Source: Curtobacterium sp. MCSS17_015
GTDB lineage: Bacteria > Actinomycetota > Actinomycetes > Actinomycetales > Microbacteriaceae
Reading direction: 5' to 3'
DNA length: 64,000 nt
Assembly (NCBI RefSeq): GCF_003234265.2
Contig: NZ_CP126256.1
Coordinates: 2,232,001 to 2,296,000 of the forward strand
The first letter of the stretch is position 1; every line of letters begins with the position of its first letter. The notes under the pieces are model-generated. The model did no database searches and had not been told where the DNA came from. It saw only the letters and a program-made list of their open reading frames with translations. The translations under genes and the position numbers were made by a program. Positions 10,161-18,372 of this stretch are shown here, one piece after another.

Positions 10161-10177
10161 GCACGCCCCGGGCGTGC
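10161..10177 (-). terminator. Short hairpin after the histidine kinase gene
   Basis: GCACGCC (10161-10167) pairs with GGCGTGC (10171-10177) around a 3-base loop, 29 bases past the kinase stop. There is no T run, so this is a weak call. Confidence 0.3.
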
Positions 10178-10205
10178 CGGCCCGCGGCCAGCCGGGACCG
10201 GTGGC

Positions 10206-11804
10206 TCAGGACCGTTCCGGGACGCCCGACCACGCCTCCGCCGACGTCGGCGGCGCCGTGTCGGCAGGAGAACCCGCCGCCCCTGGTCGGTCACCCGAAC
10301 CGACTCCGCCGTCGCCGACACCCCGGCCAGCAGCAGGACCAGCGACAGCGACGTCACCGGCCCCGCTCGTCGCCCGCTCCCCCGGTCGCTCCGGCAGGTG
10401 CACCGTGAAGACCGTCTCCCCCGGCCGGCTCGTCACTCCGACCCGTCCGCCGTGCGCCTGCACGACCGCGTCGACGATCGCGAGGCCGAGCCCCGTCGAC
10501 CCGGCGGTCCGGGAGCGCGAGCTGTCGGCGCGCGCGAAGCGCTCGAAGAGCTTCGGCAGGAACTCCGGGTCGATGCCCTGCCCGTCGTCGCGGACGGTGA
10601 GGTCGACGCCGCCGCCGTCGGCCGCAGGCACCCGGGCGAGGCCGACCGTGATGCGTGTGCCGTCGGGCGTGTGGGTCCGCGCGTTCGTGACCAGGTTGAC
10701 GATCACCTGGTGCAACCGGGCGGCGTCCCCGACGACCTCGACGGGGTCCTCCGGCAGGTCCACCTCGATCGGGTGGTCCGGCGAGGCGGCGTGTGCGTCG
10801 TTGACGGCGTCGAGCACGAGGCCGGTGAGGTCGACGTCGGCGAACTGGATCTCGCGCCCTTCGTCGAGTCGTGCCAGGAGCAGCAGGTCCTCGACCATCG
10901 AGGTCATCCGGACCGACTCCGACTCGATGCGGCTCATCGCGTAGACCACGTCCGGCGGCAGGTCACCGCCCATCCGGCGCGTCAGTTCGGCGTAGCCGCG
11001 CACCGAGGCGAGCGGCGTCCGGAGTTCGTGCGACGCGTCGGCGACGAACTGCCGGACCTTCTGCTCCGAGCGCTCGCGGGCCTGCATGGCGCCGGCGATG
11101 TGCCCGAGCATCCGGTTGAAGGCGGCGCCGACCCGACCGACCTCGGTCTCCGGGTCGTCGTCGGGTACGCGGATGCCGACCAGTGCGTCGCTCCGCTCGA
11201 GCGGCATGCGCGCGACGGTCGAGGCCGTCTCGGCGACCCGGTCGAGCGGCCGGAGGGCTCGGCGGACCGCGGCCGTCGCGACGAGGGACGCAGCGAGGAG
11301 GGCGAGCCCGGTGACCACGAGCACCACCCCGAACAGCTTCCACACGCTCTCGTGGACGGGTGCGAGCGGCAGCCCGACGACGAGGACCGCGGGCCCCACG
11401 GTCGCGGCGCTGACGCGGTAGCTCCCCAGGCCCCCACCCAGGTCGATCGTGTGCGGGCGCCCGTCGACGCGGACGGTGCCGAGCGGCCGGACGGCCGAGG
11501 CGGACAGGCGGTCGACGTCGCCCGCGTTGTCCAGGACGCTGCCGACCACGACGCTGCCGTCGAGGAAGTAGACGGTCAACGTCCCGGCGGCCTGCCCGGA
11601 CGGCCGACCGATGTCGAGCCCGGGTCCGTTCGGCCCCTGCTGCTCGACCGAGCGCTGCGCGCGGTTCGTGGCGTACTGCAGTTGCTCGTCGATCGCGGAC
11701 CGTTGGATGGAGAAGAGCGCGACGATGCTGCCGCCGCCGATCACCGCGCTCACGGCGACGACCAGGGCGACGATGCTCAGGACGAGCCGACGACGGAGGG
11801 TCAT
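10206..11804 (-). CDS. Sensor histidine kinase
   Basis: 532 residues from the ATG at 11804. TM1 (about 7-33), an extracytoplasmic sensor loop (about 35-150), TM2 (about 155-178) and a HAMP linker precede the HisKA domain with phospho-acceptor H259 in [13 protein letters not shown]. The HATPase domain shows [21 protein letters not shown] and [13 protein letters not shown]. It autophosphorylates and passes phosphate to the response regulator encoded 14 bases upstream in the same operon. The tail after about 470 is Gly/Pro/Ala-rich and probably disordered. A divergent MacB-like ABC system suggests a cell-envelope or antimicrobial stress signal, but the ligand is unknown. Confidence 0.92.
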   Translation of the reverse strand: MTLRRRLVLSIVALVVAVSAVIGGGSIVALFSIQRSAIDEQLQYATNRAQRSVEQQGPNGPGLDIGRPSGQAAGTLTVYFLDGSVVVGSVLDNAGDVDRLSASAVRPLGTVRVDGRPHTIDLGGGLGSYRVSAATVGPAVLVVGLPLAPVHESVWKLFGVVLVVTGLALLAASLVATAAVRRALRPLDRVAETASTVARMPLERSDALVGIRVPDDDPETEVGRVGAAFNRMLGHIAGAMQARERSEQKVRQFVADASHELRTPLASVRGYAELTRRMGGDLPPDVVYAMSRIESESVRMTSMVEDLLLLARLDEGREIQFADVDLTGLVLDAVNDAHAASPDHPIEVDLPEDPVEVVGDAARLHQVIVNLVTNARTHTPDGTRITVGLARVPAADGGGVDLTVRDDGQGIDPEFLPKLFERFARADSSRSRTAGSTGLGLAIVDAVVQAHGGRVGVTSRPGETVFTVHLPERPGERATSGAGDVAVAGPAAGRGVGDGGVGSGDRPGAAGSPADTAPPTSAEAWSGVPERS

Positions 11805-11818
11805 GCGGGTGCGACCGC

Positions 11819-12559
11819 TCAGGAGGTGGGCTTGATGACGTAGCCGACGCCGCGCACCGTGTGGATCATGGGCTGCTCGCCGGCGTCGATCTTCTTGCGC
11901 AGGTAGGAGATGTAGATCTCGACGACCGACGACTTGCCGCCGAAGTCGTACGACCACACGCGGTCGAGGATCTGCGCCTTCGAGAGCACGCGGCGGGGGT
12001 TGCGCATGAGGAAGCGGAGCAGTTCGAACTCCGTCGCGGTCAGCTCGATGGCCCGTCCGGCTCGCGAGACCTCGTACGACTCCTCGTCGAGCACGAGGTC
12101 GCCGACGACGATGCGGGAGTCCCCGGCCTCGCTGATCGAGATCTGCGACCGACGGATGAGGCCCCGGAGTCGCGCCACGACCTCCTCCAGCGAGAACGGC
12201 TTCGTGACGTAGTCGTCCCCACCGGCGGTGAGCCCGGTCACACGGTCCTCGACGGAGTCCTTCGCGGTGAGGAACAGCACCGGGGTGTCGTCGTTGTTCT
12301 GGCGCAGTCGGCCGAGCACCTGCAGTCCGTCGAGGTCCGGCATCATCACGTCGAGCACCATGGCGTCGGGCTGGAATTCGCGCGCCTTCGCCAGCGCGTC
12401 CTGACCGCCGTTCGCACTCCGGACGTCCCAGCCCTCGTACCGGAGCGCCATCGAGAGCAGGTCGGTGAGGCTGGCCTCGTCGTCGACGACGAGGATGCGC
12501 AACGGGGAACCGTCGGCACGGGTGAGGCGCGGGGCTGCGGAGGGCTGGGAGATGGTCAC
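11819..12559 (-). CDS. OmpR-family response regulator
   Basis: 246 residues. The receiver domain has the acidic pair in ILVVDDEAS, phospho-acceptor D70 in AMVLDVMMPDLDG, T in FLTAKD and K in VTKPFS. The C-terminal winged helix (about 150-246) contains ELTATEFELLRFLM and YISYLRKKID with a typical VRGVGYV end. The GTG at 12559 was chosen because it directly precedes the conserved region and sits seven bases after GATACT; longer upstream frames have no homology. The kinase gene follows 14 bases downstream. Paired CTATGAG sites around its own and the divergent ABC promoter are likely its binding sites. Confidence 0.93.
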   Translation of the reverse strand: MTISQPSAAPRLTRADGSPLRILVVDDEASLTDLLSMALRYEGWDVRSANGGQDALAKAREFQPDAMVLDVMMPDLDGLQVLGRLRQNNDDTPVLFLTAKDSVEDRVTGLTAGGDDYVTKPFSLEEVVARLRGLIRRSQISISEAGDSRIVVGDLVLDEESYEVSRAGRAIELTATEFELLRFLMRNPRRVLSKAQILDRVWSYDFGGKSSVVEIYISYLRKKIDAGEQPMIHTVRGVGYVIKPTS

Positions 12560-12566
12560 GTCTTCG

Positions 12567-12572
12567 AGTATC
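12567..12572 (-). promoter_or_regulatory. -10 element of the response regulator gene
   Basis: GATACT, seven bases before the GTG at 12559, no Shine-Dalgarno site between. Confidence 0.4.
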
Positions 12573-12581
12573 GAGAGATTC

Positions 12582-12592
12582 CTATGAGCGGT
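12582..12592 (-). promoter_or_regulatory. Candidate response-regulator site A
   Basis: CTATGAGCGGT on the plus strand. It lies about 23-33 bases upstream of the predicted start of the regulator-kinase transcript, overlapping where a -35 box would be. It matches, in opposite orientation and with a 2-base difference, the site at 12666. Confidence 0.4.
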
Positions 12593-12665
12593 CTGTGGCA
12601 GCTCCCAGTGTGACCTGTGGATCGCCCGGGTCACGCGTCCGCGCCCTCCCCGTCCTGAGCCCCAT

Positions 12666-12678
12666 ACCGTTCTCATAG
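12666..12678 (+). promoter_or_regulatory. Candidate response-regulator site B
   Basis: ACCGTTCTCATAG, the inverted counterpart of site A (CTATGAG core). It lies about 30 bases upstream of a TAGGTT -10 box (12710-12715) for the ABC permease gene, a usual activator position for OmpR-type regulators. Confidence 0.4.
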
Positions 12679-12709
12679 CGGACGGAAGGGGTGCCCTTGG
12701 CACGCCTTC

Positions 12710-12715
12710 CTAGGT
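12710..12715 (+). promoter_or_regulatory. -10 element of the MacB-like ABC operon
   Basis: TAGGTT, giving a leader of roughly 65 bases to the ATG at 12788, which has its own GAGGAG ribosome-binding site. Confidence 0.4.
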
Positions 12716-12787
12716 TCTCCCCGTCGGCCCCGCCGCGCGATCCGCGCGGTCGGTGTCCCCGGAGCCGGCCCCCCACCGAGGAGAACC

Positions 12788-14311
12788 ATGTTCCTGACCT
12801 ACCTCAGGCGCGAACTCACGAACCGCAGGAAGCAGACGGTCATCATCGCCGTCGGGATGGCACTCGCCATCGCGCTCGTCGTGATCGTGTCGTCCATCGC
12901 GAGCGGTGTGCAGTCCGCTCAGTCGAGCGTGCTGCAGTCCGTCTACGGCGTCGGCACCGACATCACGGTCTCGAAGACCGAGACGCCCTCGTCGAGCAGC
13001 ACCGGACGGCCGTCCTTCGACTTCGGCGGCCAGGACTCCTCGGACGGCAGCGGATCGACGGACCTGTCGCAGTCCCGCCTGGCCGTGTCGCGGGGCGCGA
13101 GCACCCTGAGCTCCACGGACGTCGAGCGTGTCACCGGCACGGACGGCGTCGAGGCGGCCACCGGGGTCCTCACGCTCGAGAACAGCACGTTCTCCGGCCA
13201 GGTCCAGCAGAGCGAGGACAGCGACGGCAGCAGCGACAGCGCCGCCCAGGCCGGTCCGCCGAGTGACGGCGGAGCGGGTGGCGGCGGGTTCGGCGGCGGC
13301 TCCTTCTCCGTCGACTCCTTCACCGTCACGGGCATCCCGGTGTCCGGCGACACGGTCGGACCGCTCACGAGCACCGAGATCACGGACGGACGCACCTTCA
13401 CCGCAGCCGATGCGGGCGAGGACGTCGTCGTGCTCGACTCGGCGTACGCCACGAGCGCGTCGAAGGCGGTCGGCGACACGGTCGAGATCGGCGGCGAGGA
13501 CTTCGAGGTCATCGGCATCGTCGCCTCCACCGGCTCCGCGTCGACCACCGGCTCGAACACGTACGTCCCGCTCGACACCGCGCAGACGCTCGCGGACCTC
13601 GACGGGCAAGTCACCTCGATCTACGTCTCCGCCGAGTCGTCGTCCGACGTCGCGACGATCAAGACAGCACTGCAGGACGAGCTGTCGGACGCGACCGTGT
13701 CCACCGAGGCCGACCTCGCCTCGAGCGTCTCCGGCTCGCTCGCCACCGCGTCGTCCCTCGTGTCGAACCTCGGCACCTGGCTCTCGATCGTCGTCCTGGC
13801 CGCGGCGTTCCTCATCGCGATCCTGTTCACCGTCTCCGGCGTCACCCGACGCACCCGTGAGTTCGGCACGCTCAAGGCCATCGGCTGGTCGAACGGCCGC
13901 ATCACCCGGCAGGTCGCCGGCGAGTCCCTCGTGCAGGGTCTGATCGGCGGTGTCATCGGCGCCGCGGTCGGTCTGGTCGGCATCCTCGTCGTGAACGTCA
14001 TCGCGCCGACGATCTCGGCGAGCGCGTCCTCGAGCACCGCGACGGGCCCCGGGTCCGGACGTGGGATGCCCGACGGTGCCGCGACGGCAGCGGCCGGCGG
14101 CGCCACCACCGGCGGCGCCCCGGCCGGCGGCTTCGGTGGCGGCGGGCAGAGCGCCACGACCACCGACGTCGTGCTGCACGCGCCGGTCACGGTCGAGGTG
14201 ATCCTGCTCGCGATCGGTCTGGCGATCCTCGGCGGCCTCATCGCCGGCGCACTCGGCGGCTGGCGGGCCTCCCGTCTCCGTCCGGCGGAAGCCCTGCGGA
14301 GCGTGGCCTGA
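12788..14311 (+). CDS. MacB/FtsX-type ABC transporter permease
   Basis: 507 residues. TM1 at about 18-40 is followed by a large extracytoplasmic MacB_PCD-like domain, then three TM segments in the FtsX domain (about 330-507; GVTRRTREFGTLKAIGWSNGRI is the conserved coupling region). Two low-complexity Ser/Gly/Ala-rich inserts stand out: about 140-175, with GGAGGGGFGGG, inside the outer domain, and about 410-455 between the last two helices. Family members form mechanotransmission complexes for peptide export, lipoprotein transport or signalling. The ATPase gene starts just downstream. A GAGGAG site precedes the ATG, and the operon is divergent from the two-component genes. Confidence 0.9.
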   Translation: MFLTYLRRELTNRRKQTVIIAVGMALAIALVVIVSSIASGVQSAQSSVLQSVYGVGTDITVSKTETPSSSSTGRPSFDFGGQDSSDGSGSTDLSQSRLAVSRGASTLSSTDVERVTGTDGVEAATGVLTLENSTFSGQVQQSEDSDGSSDSAAQAGPPSDGGAGGGGFGGGSFSVDSFTVTGIPVSGDTVGPLTSTEITDGRTFTAADAGEDVVVLDSAYATSASKAVGDTVEIGGEDFEVIGIVASTGSASTTGSNTYVPLDTAQTLADLDGQVTSIYVSAESSSDVATIKTALQDELSDATVSTEADLASSVSGSLATASSLVSNLGTWLSIVVLAAAFLIAILFTVSGVTRRTREFGTLKAIGWSNGRITRQVAGESLVQGLIGGVIGAAVGLVGILVVNVIAPTISASASSSTATGPGSGRGMPDGAATAAAGGATTGGAPAGGFGGGGQSATTTDVVLHAPVTVEVILLAIGLAILGGLIAGALGGWRASRLRPAEALRSVA

Positions 14312-14403
14312 TGCGGCGCCGGAGCACGCCCGCCACCCTGAACGCACCCGCACCCGCACCCGCCCGCGCACCCCGTGTCCCGACGACCGACCCAGGAGCC
14401 ACC

Positions 14404-15135
14404 GTGACCACCACCGACGCCGCACCCTCGACGGGTGCCGTGCCCACCGCCTCCCGACCGGTCTACCGACTGACGGGCGTGACCAAGACCTACCAGCAGA
14501 AGAACCGCGCGGTCACCGCGCTCACCGGTGTCGACCTCGAGATCCCGCAGGGACAGCTCGTCGCGATCCAGGGGCCGACCGGCGGCGGCAAGTCGACGCT
14601 GCTGCAGATGCTCGGGGCGCTCGACCGGCCGACCGCCGGGTCGGTGTACCTGGGTGACCGGGACATCGCGACGCTCGGCGACCGGGCGCTGACCGACGTG
14701 CGGGCGAGCGAGATCGGGTTCGTGTTCCAGAGCTTCAACCTCATCCCGACGTTGACCGCGCTCGAGAACGTGGAGACCGCGTTCTCCGGGTCACTCGCCG
14801 ACCGGTCGCGGGCCGAGGTCCGCGACCGCGCGACCGCTGCGCTCGGCGAGGTCGGGCTCGGCGAGCGCCTCGACCACCTGCCGGCCGAGCTCTCCGGGGG
14901 CCAGCAGCAGCGGGTCGCGATCGCGCGGGCGCTGGTGAAGGACCCGAGCGTGCTCCTGGCCGACGAACCGACGGGGGCGCTCGACGAGGCGACGCGCGAC
15001 GAGATCATGGCCCTCGTCGAGCGGCAGTGGCAGGACCGCGGTCTGACGGTGGTCATCGTGACGCACGACTCGTGGGTGGCCCGACGTGCGGAGCGCCGGC
15101 TGCACATCAAGCAGGGGCAGGTCCGCGACGTGTAG
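14404..15135 (+). CDS. MacB/LolD-type ABC transporter ATP-binding protein
   Basis: 243 residues. Walker A is GPTGGGKS at 57-64 (usually GPSGSGKS), with Q-loop VFQSFNLIPTLTALEN, signature LSGGQQQRVAIARAL, Walker B VLLADEPTGALD and H-loop VIVTHD. These are typical of the LolD/MacB group that pairs with FtsX-type permeases such as its neighbour. An ATG at 14311 overlapping the permease stop would add a Pro/Ala-rich 31-residue leader. I prefer the GTG at 14404 because AGGAG lies 5-6 bases before it. Confidence 0.9.
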   Translation: MTTTDAAPSTGAVPTASRPVYRLTGVTKTYQQKNRAVTALTGVDLEIPQGQLVAIQGPTGGGKSTLLQMLGALDRPTAGSVYLGDRDIATLGDRALTDVRASEIGFVFQSFNLIPTLTALENVETAFSGSLADRSRAEVRDRATAALGEVGLGERLDHLPAELSGGQQQRVAIARALVKDPSVLLADEPTGALDEATRDEIMALVERQWQDRGLTVVIVTHDSWVARRAERRLHIKQGQVRDV

Positions 15136-15370
15136 TCGATCGTCGCGGTGCCCCGCCGCGTACGACACGCCATGGTCCCTGAGCGGCCTGTCGCGCCGGT
15201 GGCGCGTCGTGACCGGCTGCGTGGCATGACCGCGGCGGCGCACCGCGCCCGTCGTCACCGTCTGGAGGCTCGGTGCCGGTCTCGTCGACCGGGCACCGGG
15301 CCTTCGGGCGGGTGGTCCGGTCCGGGCCCGGAGCCCCCGCGACCGGCAGGCACCGCGACGGCGGTGGTCC

Positions 15371-16309
15371 TCAGCTGGCGACGGGGTAGTCGCAGAAGGC
15401 GAACCACGACGAGTCCGGCGCCCACGGCGGCACGTTGACGGTCCCCTGCCCGCCGTCGAGGACCACGAGTGTCTCGGGCACGACGGCGATCCTGGCCCCC
15501 GACGCCAGGACCCCGGGCAGGAGCCGGAGTTCCACCCGGTGGTCGGCCGGGTGGCCCTGCACGCCAGGCTCGTACGACAGGTATAGCAGGTGCGCGCCGT
15601 CCGGTGAGACGTGCGGGAACCAGTTCACCCGCTCGTCCGCGGTGATCCGCACGGGCTCGGTCGATCCGGTCCGCAGCGCGGCGAGCTGCGCGGTCCCGGG
15701 CGTGAACCGCTCCGTGTTGAACAGGAGGGCGGCACCGTCGGGCGTCCACGCGCAGCCGTCGTCGGGGTGCTCGTCGCGGGTGACGAACTCGGTCGTACCG
15801 GTCGAGGGGTCGACCAGCGCCACGTCGGTCGTCCAGACACCCTGCTCGTCGCGTTCGCCGACGATCGCGGCGAGCGCCGAGGCGTCCGGGGCGATGCCGT
15901 GCAGGTAGTACTTCCGGGCGACGGGCAGCACTGCTGCGGTGTCGGTGATCCGGGTCCCGGTACCGCCGCCGGGCAGCGGCACGCGGTAGAGCTCGCCGTC
16001 CCGGCCGCTCACCACGACGGACTCCCCCGAGGGGTCGAGCACGTGGTCGTTGTTGATCTCCGGCACGCCGTCCATCGGCACCGGCACGAGCGCGGTCTCG
16101 TCCAGGACCGTGCCCGCCGCCGGCAGCGGCAGCAGCCAGAGGTCGCCGTCGGCGTTGAGCACGAGTGTGTCGGCGTCGAGGACGTTCGGCGCCTCGACGA
16201 GCACCGTGTCGGACGCGAAGACGAGACGCCGGGCCCGCGCCTCGACGTCGTACACGTGCACGCGGCTGGTCTGTCCGGGCAGCAGCTGCCGCCCACGGGT
16301 CTCGGTCAT
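15371..16309 (-). CDS. TolB-like beta-propeller protein
   Basis: 312 residues with no signal peptide, so probably cytoplasmic. WD40/PD40-type blades recur: LDPSGESVVVSGRDGELYRV, WTPDGAALLFNTERF, VSPDGAHLLYLSYE and WAPDSSWFAFCDYPV. Such propellers often bind sugars or proteins. The neighbouring sugar operon on the same strand makes a link to carbohydrate metabolism possible but unproven. The ATG follows a CAGGAT -10 box by six bases, and an 11-bp triple repeat lies 25 bases upstream of the start. Confidence 0.75.
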   Translation of the reverse strand: MTETRGRQLLPGQTSRVHVYDVEARARRLVFASDTVLVEAPNVLDADTLVLNADGDLWLLPLPAAGTVLDETALVPVPMDGVPEINNDHVLDPSGESVVVSGRDGELYRVPLPGGGTGTRITDTAAVLPVARKYYLHGIAPDASALAAIVGERDEQGVWTTDVALVDPSTGTTEFVTRDEHPDDGCAWTPDGAALLFNTERFTPGTAQLAALRTGSTEPVRITADERVNWFPHVSPDGAHLLYLSYEPGVQGHPADHRVELRLLPGVLASGARIAVVPETLVVLDGGQGTVNVPPWAPDSSWFAFCDYPVAS

Positions 16310-16315
16310 GTGTCC

Positions 16316-16321
16316 ATCCTG
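16316..16321 (-). promoter_or_regulatory. -10 element of the propeller gene
   Basis: CAGGAT, six bases before the ATG at 16309, without a ribosome-binding site. Confidence 0.4.
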
Positions 16322-16333
16322 TCGTGCGTCGTC

Positions 16334-16366
16334 GGGCGGCGGGCGGGCGGCGGGCGGGCGGCGGGC
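16334..16366. repeat. Three perfect copies of an 11-bp G-rich unit
   Basis: GGGCGGCGGGC is repeated three times head to tail at 16334-16344, 16345-16355 and 16356-16366. It lies where the -35 region of the propeller gene promoter should be. Such a tract can change copy number by slippage, and the G-runs could fold into a quadruplex. Confidence 0.85.
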
Positions 16367-16398
16367 AGGACGGCGGTGGGCCGCGCCCGCAGAACGGA

Positions 16399-16439
16399 CG
16401 GGAGGCGCGGTGCGGGTCCCACCCGCACCGCACCTCCCG
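16399..16439 (-). terminator. Terminator of the sugar ABC operon
   Basis: A 19-bp stem (16399-16417 with 16421-16439, one G-T wobble) with a 3-base loop lies 14 bases past the stop of the last permease gene. Confidence 0.65.
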
Positions 16440-16453
16440 TCAGGTGGCTGCGT

Positions 16454-17293
16454 CTACTTCACCGCACCGGCGGTCAGGCCGGCGACGAACTGCCGCTGGA
16501 CCACCAGGAACGCGATGACGACCGGGATCGACACGACCAGCGAAGCGGCCATGATCTGGTTCCAGTACACGTTCGTCTGCGTCGAGTACTGCTGCAGGCC
16601 GACCGCGAGCGTCGAGCCGAGACCGTTCGTCATCACCGAGGCGAAGAGCACCTCACCCCACGCGGTCATGAACGAGTAGATCCCGACCGCCACGAGACCC
16701 GGACGGGCCGACGGCAGGATGATCCGGAACAGCGCACCCATCGGGCCGGAGCCGTCGACCATCGCGGCCTCGTCGAGTTCGCGCGGGATGGTCTCGAAGT
16801 AGCCCGCGAGCATCCAGATCGAGAACGGGAGCGTGAACGTCAGGTACGTGATGATGAGCCCGAGCCAGCTGCCGACGAGCTGGATGCCGAGCGAGTTGCC
16901 GAGGTTCGTGAAGATGAGGAACAGCGGCAGCAGGAACAGCACGCCCGGGAACATCTGCGTGGAGAGCACCGTCGTGGTGAACGCGCTCTTGCCCCTGAAG
17001 TTCCACCGCGACACCGCGTAGGCGGCGAACGTCGCGATGATCAGGGAGAACACGGTCGCGACGGTGCAGACCACGAGCGAGTTGATGAAGTACCGACCGA
17101 GCGGCACCGTGGACCACATGTCGATGAACGGCTGGATCGTGATGTTCGACGGGATCCACGTGAAGTCGTTCTGCACGTCACCGAGCGGCTTGAGTGCCGT
17201 CGTGACCATCACGTAGAGCGGCACCACCGTGAACACGGTGAGCAGCGCGAGGACGACGATCTTGAAGGACTTGGCGCCCACTGTTTCACGCAC
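16454..17293 (-). CDS. Sugar ABC transporter permease, MalG type
   Basis: 279 residues, six helices. The EAA loop (DEAAMVDGSGPMGALFRIIL), which contacts the ATPase, sits around 180-200, and the protein ends VQRQFVAGLTAGAVK like other CUT1 MalG proteins. It pairs with the MalF-type permease, whose stop it overlaps by 8 bases, and with the lipoprotein receptor upstream. The GTG at 17293 is the only start consistent with the first helix. No ATPase gene is nearby, so a shared MsiK-type ATPase from elsewhere is probable. Confidence 0.93.
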   Translation of the reverse strand: MRETVGAKSFKIVVLALLTVFTVVPLYVMVTTALKPLGDVQNDFTWIPSNITIQPFIDMWSTVPLGRYFINSLVVCTVATVFSLIIATFAAYAVSRWNFRGKSAFTTTVLSTQMFPGVLFLLPLFLIFTNLGNSLGIQLVGSWLGLIITYLTFTLPFSIWMLAGYFETIPRELDEAAMVDGSGPMGALFRIILPSARPGLVAVGIYSFMTAWGEVLFASVMTNGLGSTLAVGLQQYSTQTNVYWNQIMAASLVVSIPVVIAFLVVQRQFVAGLTAGAVK

Positions 17294-18281
17294 GGACGGA
17301 CCTCCGGTTGGTGACGGCCAGGTAGATGCCCGTCACGACGAGCAGGAAGAGGAGCAGGAGCACGCTCATCGCCGCGCCGGAGCCGAAGTTCCAGGTGATG
17401 AACGACGCGTTGTAGATGTGGAAGCTCAGCAGGTCCGCGGCCGGGGGCTGGGCGGTCGAGCCGAACAGCACGAACGGCGTGTTGAAGTCGTTGAACGTCC
17501 AGAGGAACATCACGAGCACGAGGGTGACGTTGACCGGGCGGACCATCGGCAGCGTGATCGAACGCCACTGCCGGAAGGGCTTCGCGCCGTCGACCGAGGC
17601 GGCCTCGTACACGTCGGCGGGCACGGACTGCAGACCCGCCATGAGCATGAGGAACGCGAACGGCCAGGTCTTCCAGATCGCCACGACGACGACCGCCACG
17701 AAGGCGTTGTTGCCGATGAGCCAGAACGGGGCGCCGTCGCCGAACAGCCCCAGCTGGTCGACGAGGACGTGGTTGATGGCGCCGGAGTCACGCTGGAACA
17801 TGAACTTCCACGTGATGACGCCCGCGTACATCGGCAGGGCGTACGGCACGAGGAACAGCGTGCGGAAGAGCCCACGGCCGAGGAACGGCTTCTGCAGGGC
17901 GACCGCGGCGGCCATGCCGAAGCCCCAGGACAGGCCGACGACGAGGATCGTGAACGCGCAGGTGATGAGGAACGAGCTGAGCAGTCCGCGACCGATGGCC
18001 TGGTCGAAGTCGACCGCGACGGAGTAGTTCCGGAAGCCGGCGAACGGGGCGGCGCCCCAGTTGGCGATGAAGTACTTGGTGAGCTGCACGAAGCTGATCC
18101 AGATGCCGACGAGCATCGGCACGATGTGGATGAGCAGCTCGAAGAGGATCGCGGGACCGACGAGCGCGTACGGGAGCCACGAGACGCGACGCTTCCCGCG
18201 GGGCGACGGGCCCGAGAGGGTCGGCGCCTTCGTGTGCGTCAGGTCGATGGCCTCGGAGTCTGGCAGGACCGTCGTGGACAT
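17286..18281 (-). CDS. Sugar ABC transporter permease, MalF type
   Basis: 331 residues: a charged N-terminal tail of about 30 residues ending RGKRRVSWLP, then six helices and the EAA loop (YEAASVDGAKPFRQWRSITL) near 240-260. CUT1-family importers of oligosaccharides or polyols have this layout. An AGGAAGG-like site precedes the ATG. The hairpin at 18329-18360 separates it from the upstream binding-protein gene and probably lowers permease expression relative to the receptor. Confidence 0.93.
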   Translation of the reverse strand: MSTTVLPDSEAIDLTHTKAPTLSGPSPRGKRRVSWLPYALVGPAILFELLIHIVPMLVGIWISFVQLTKYFIANWGAAPFAGFRNYSVAVDFDQAIGRGLLSSFLITCAFTILVVGLSWGFGMAAAVALQKPFLGRGLFRTLFLVPYALPMYAGVITWKFMFQRDSGAINHVLVDQLGLFGDGAPFWLIGNNAFVAVVVVAIWKTWPFAFLMLMAGLQSVPADVYEAASVDGAKPFRQWRSITLPMVRPVNVTLVLVMFLWTFNDFNTPFVLFGSTAQPPAADLLSFHIYNASFITWNFGSGAAMSVLLLLFLLVVTGIYLAVTNRRSVRA

Positions 18282-18328
18282 GGGCAGGCCTTCCGGCTGG
18301 GTGGAGGGTGTTCAGAGGTGGGGCGGGG

Positions 18329-18360
18329 GCCCGGACGCGTCCCTGCGGACGCGTCCGGGC
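18329..18360 (-). terminator. Intercistronic stem-loop between receptor and permeases
   Basis: A perfect 14-bp stem pairs 18329-18342 with 18347-18360 around a CTGC loop. It is placed between the binding-protein gene and the permease genes, as in many sugar operons where it stabilises or partly terminates the upstream message. Confidence 0.6.
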
Positions 18361-18372
18361 CTCCCGTCGGGG

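Noticed and set aside
16334..16366. A short CRISPR-like array
   Set aside because: The units are 11 bp and directly adjacent, with no spacers and no cas genes anywhere in the window.
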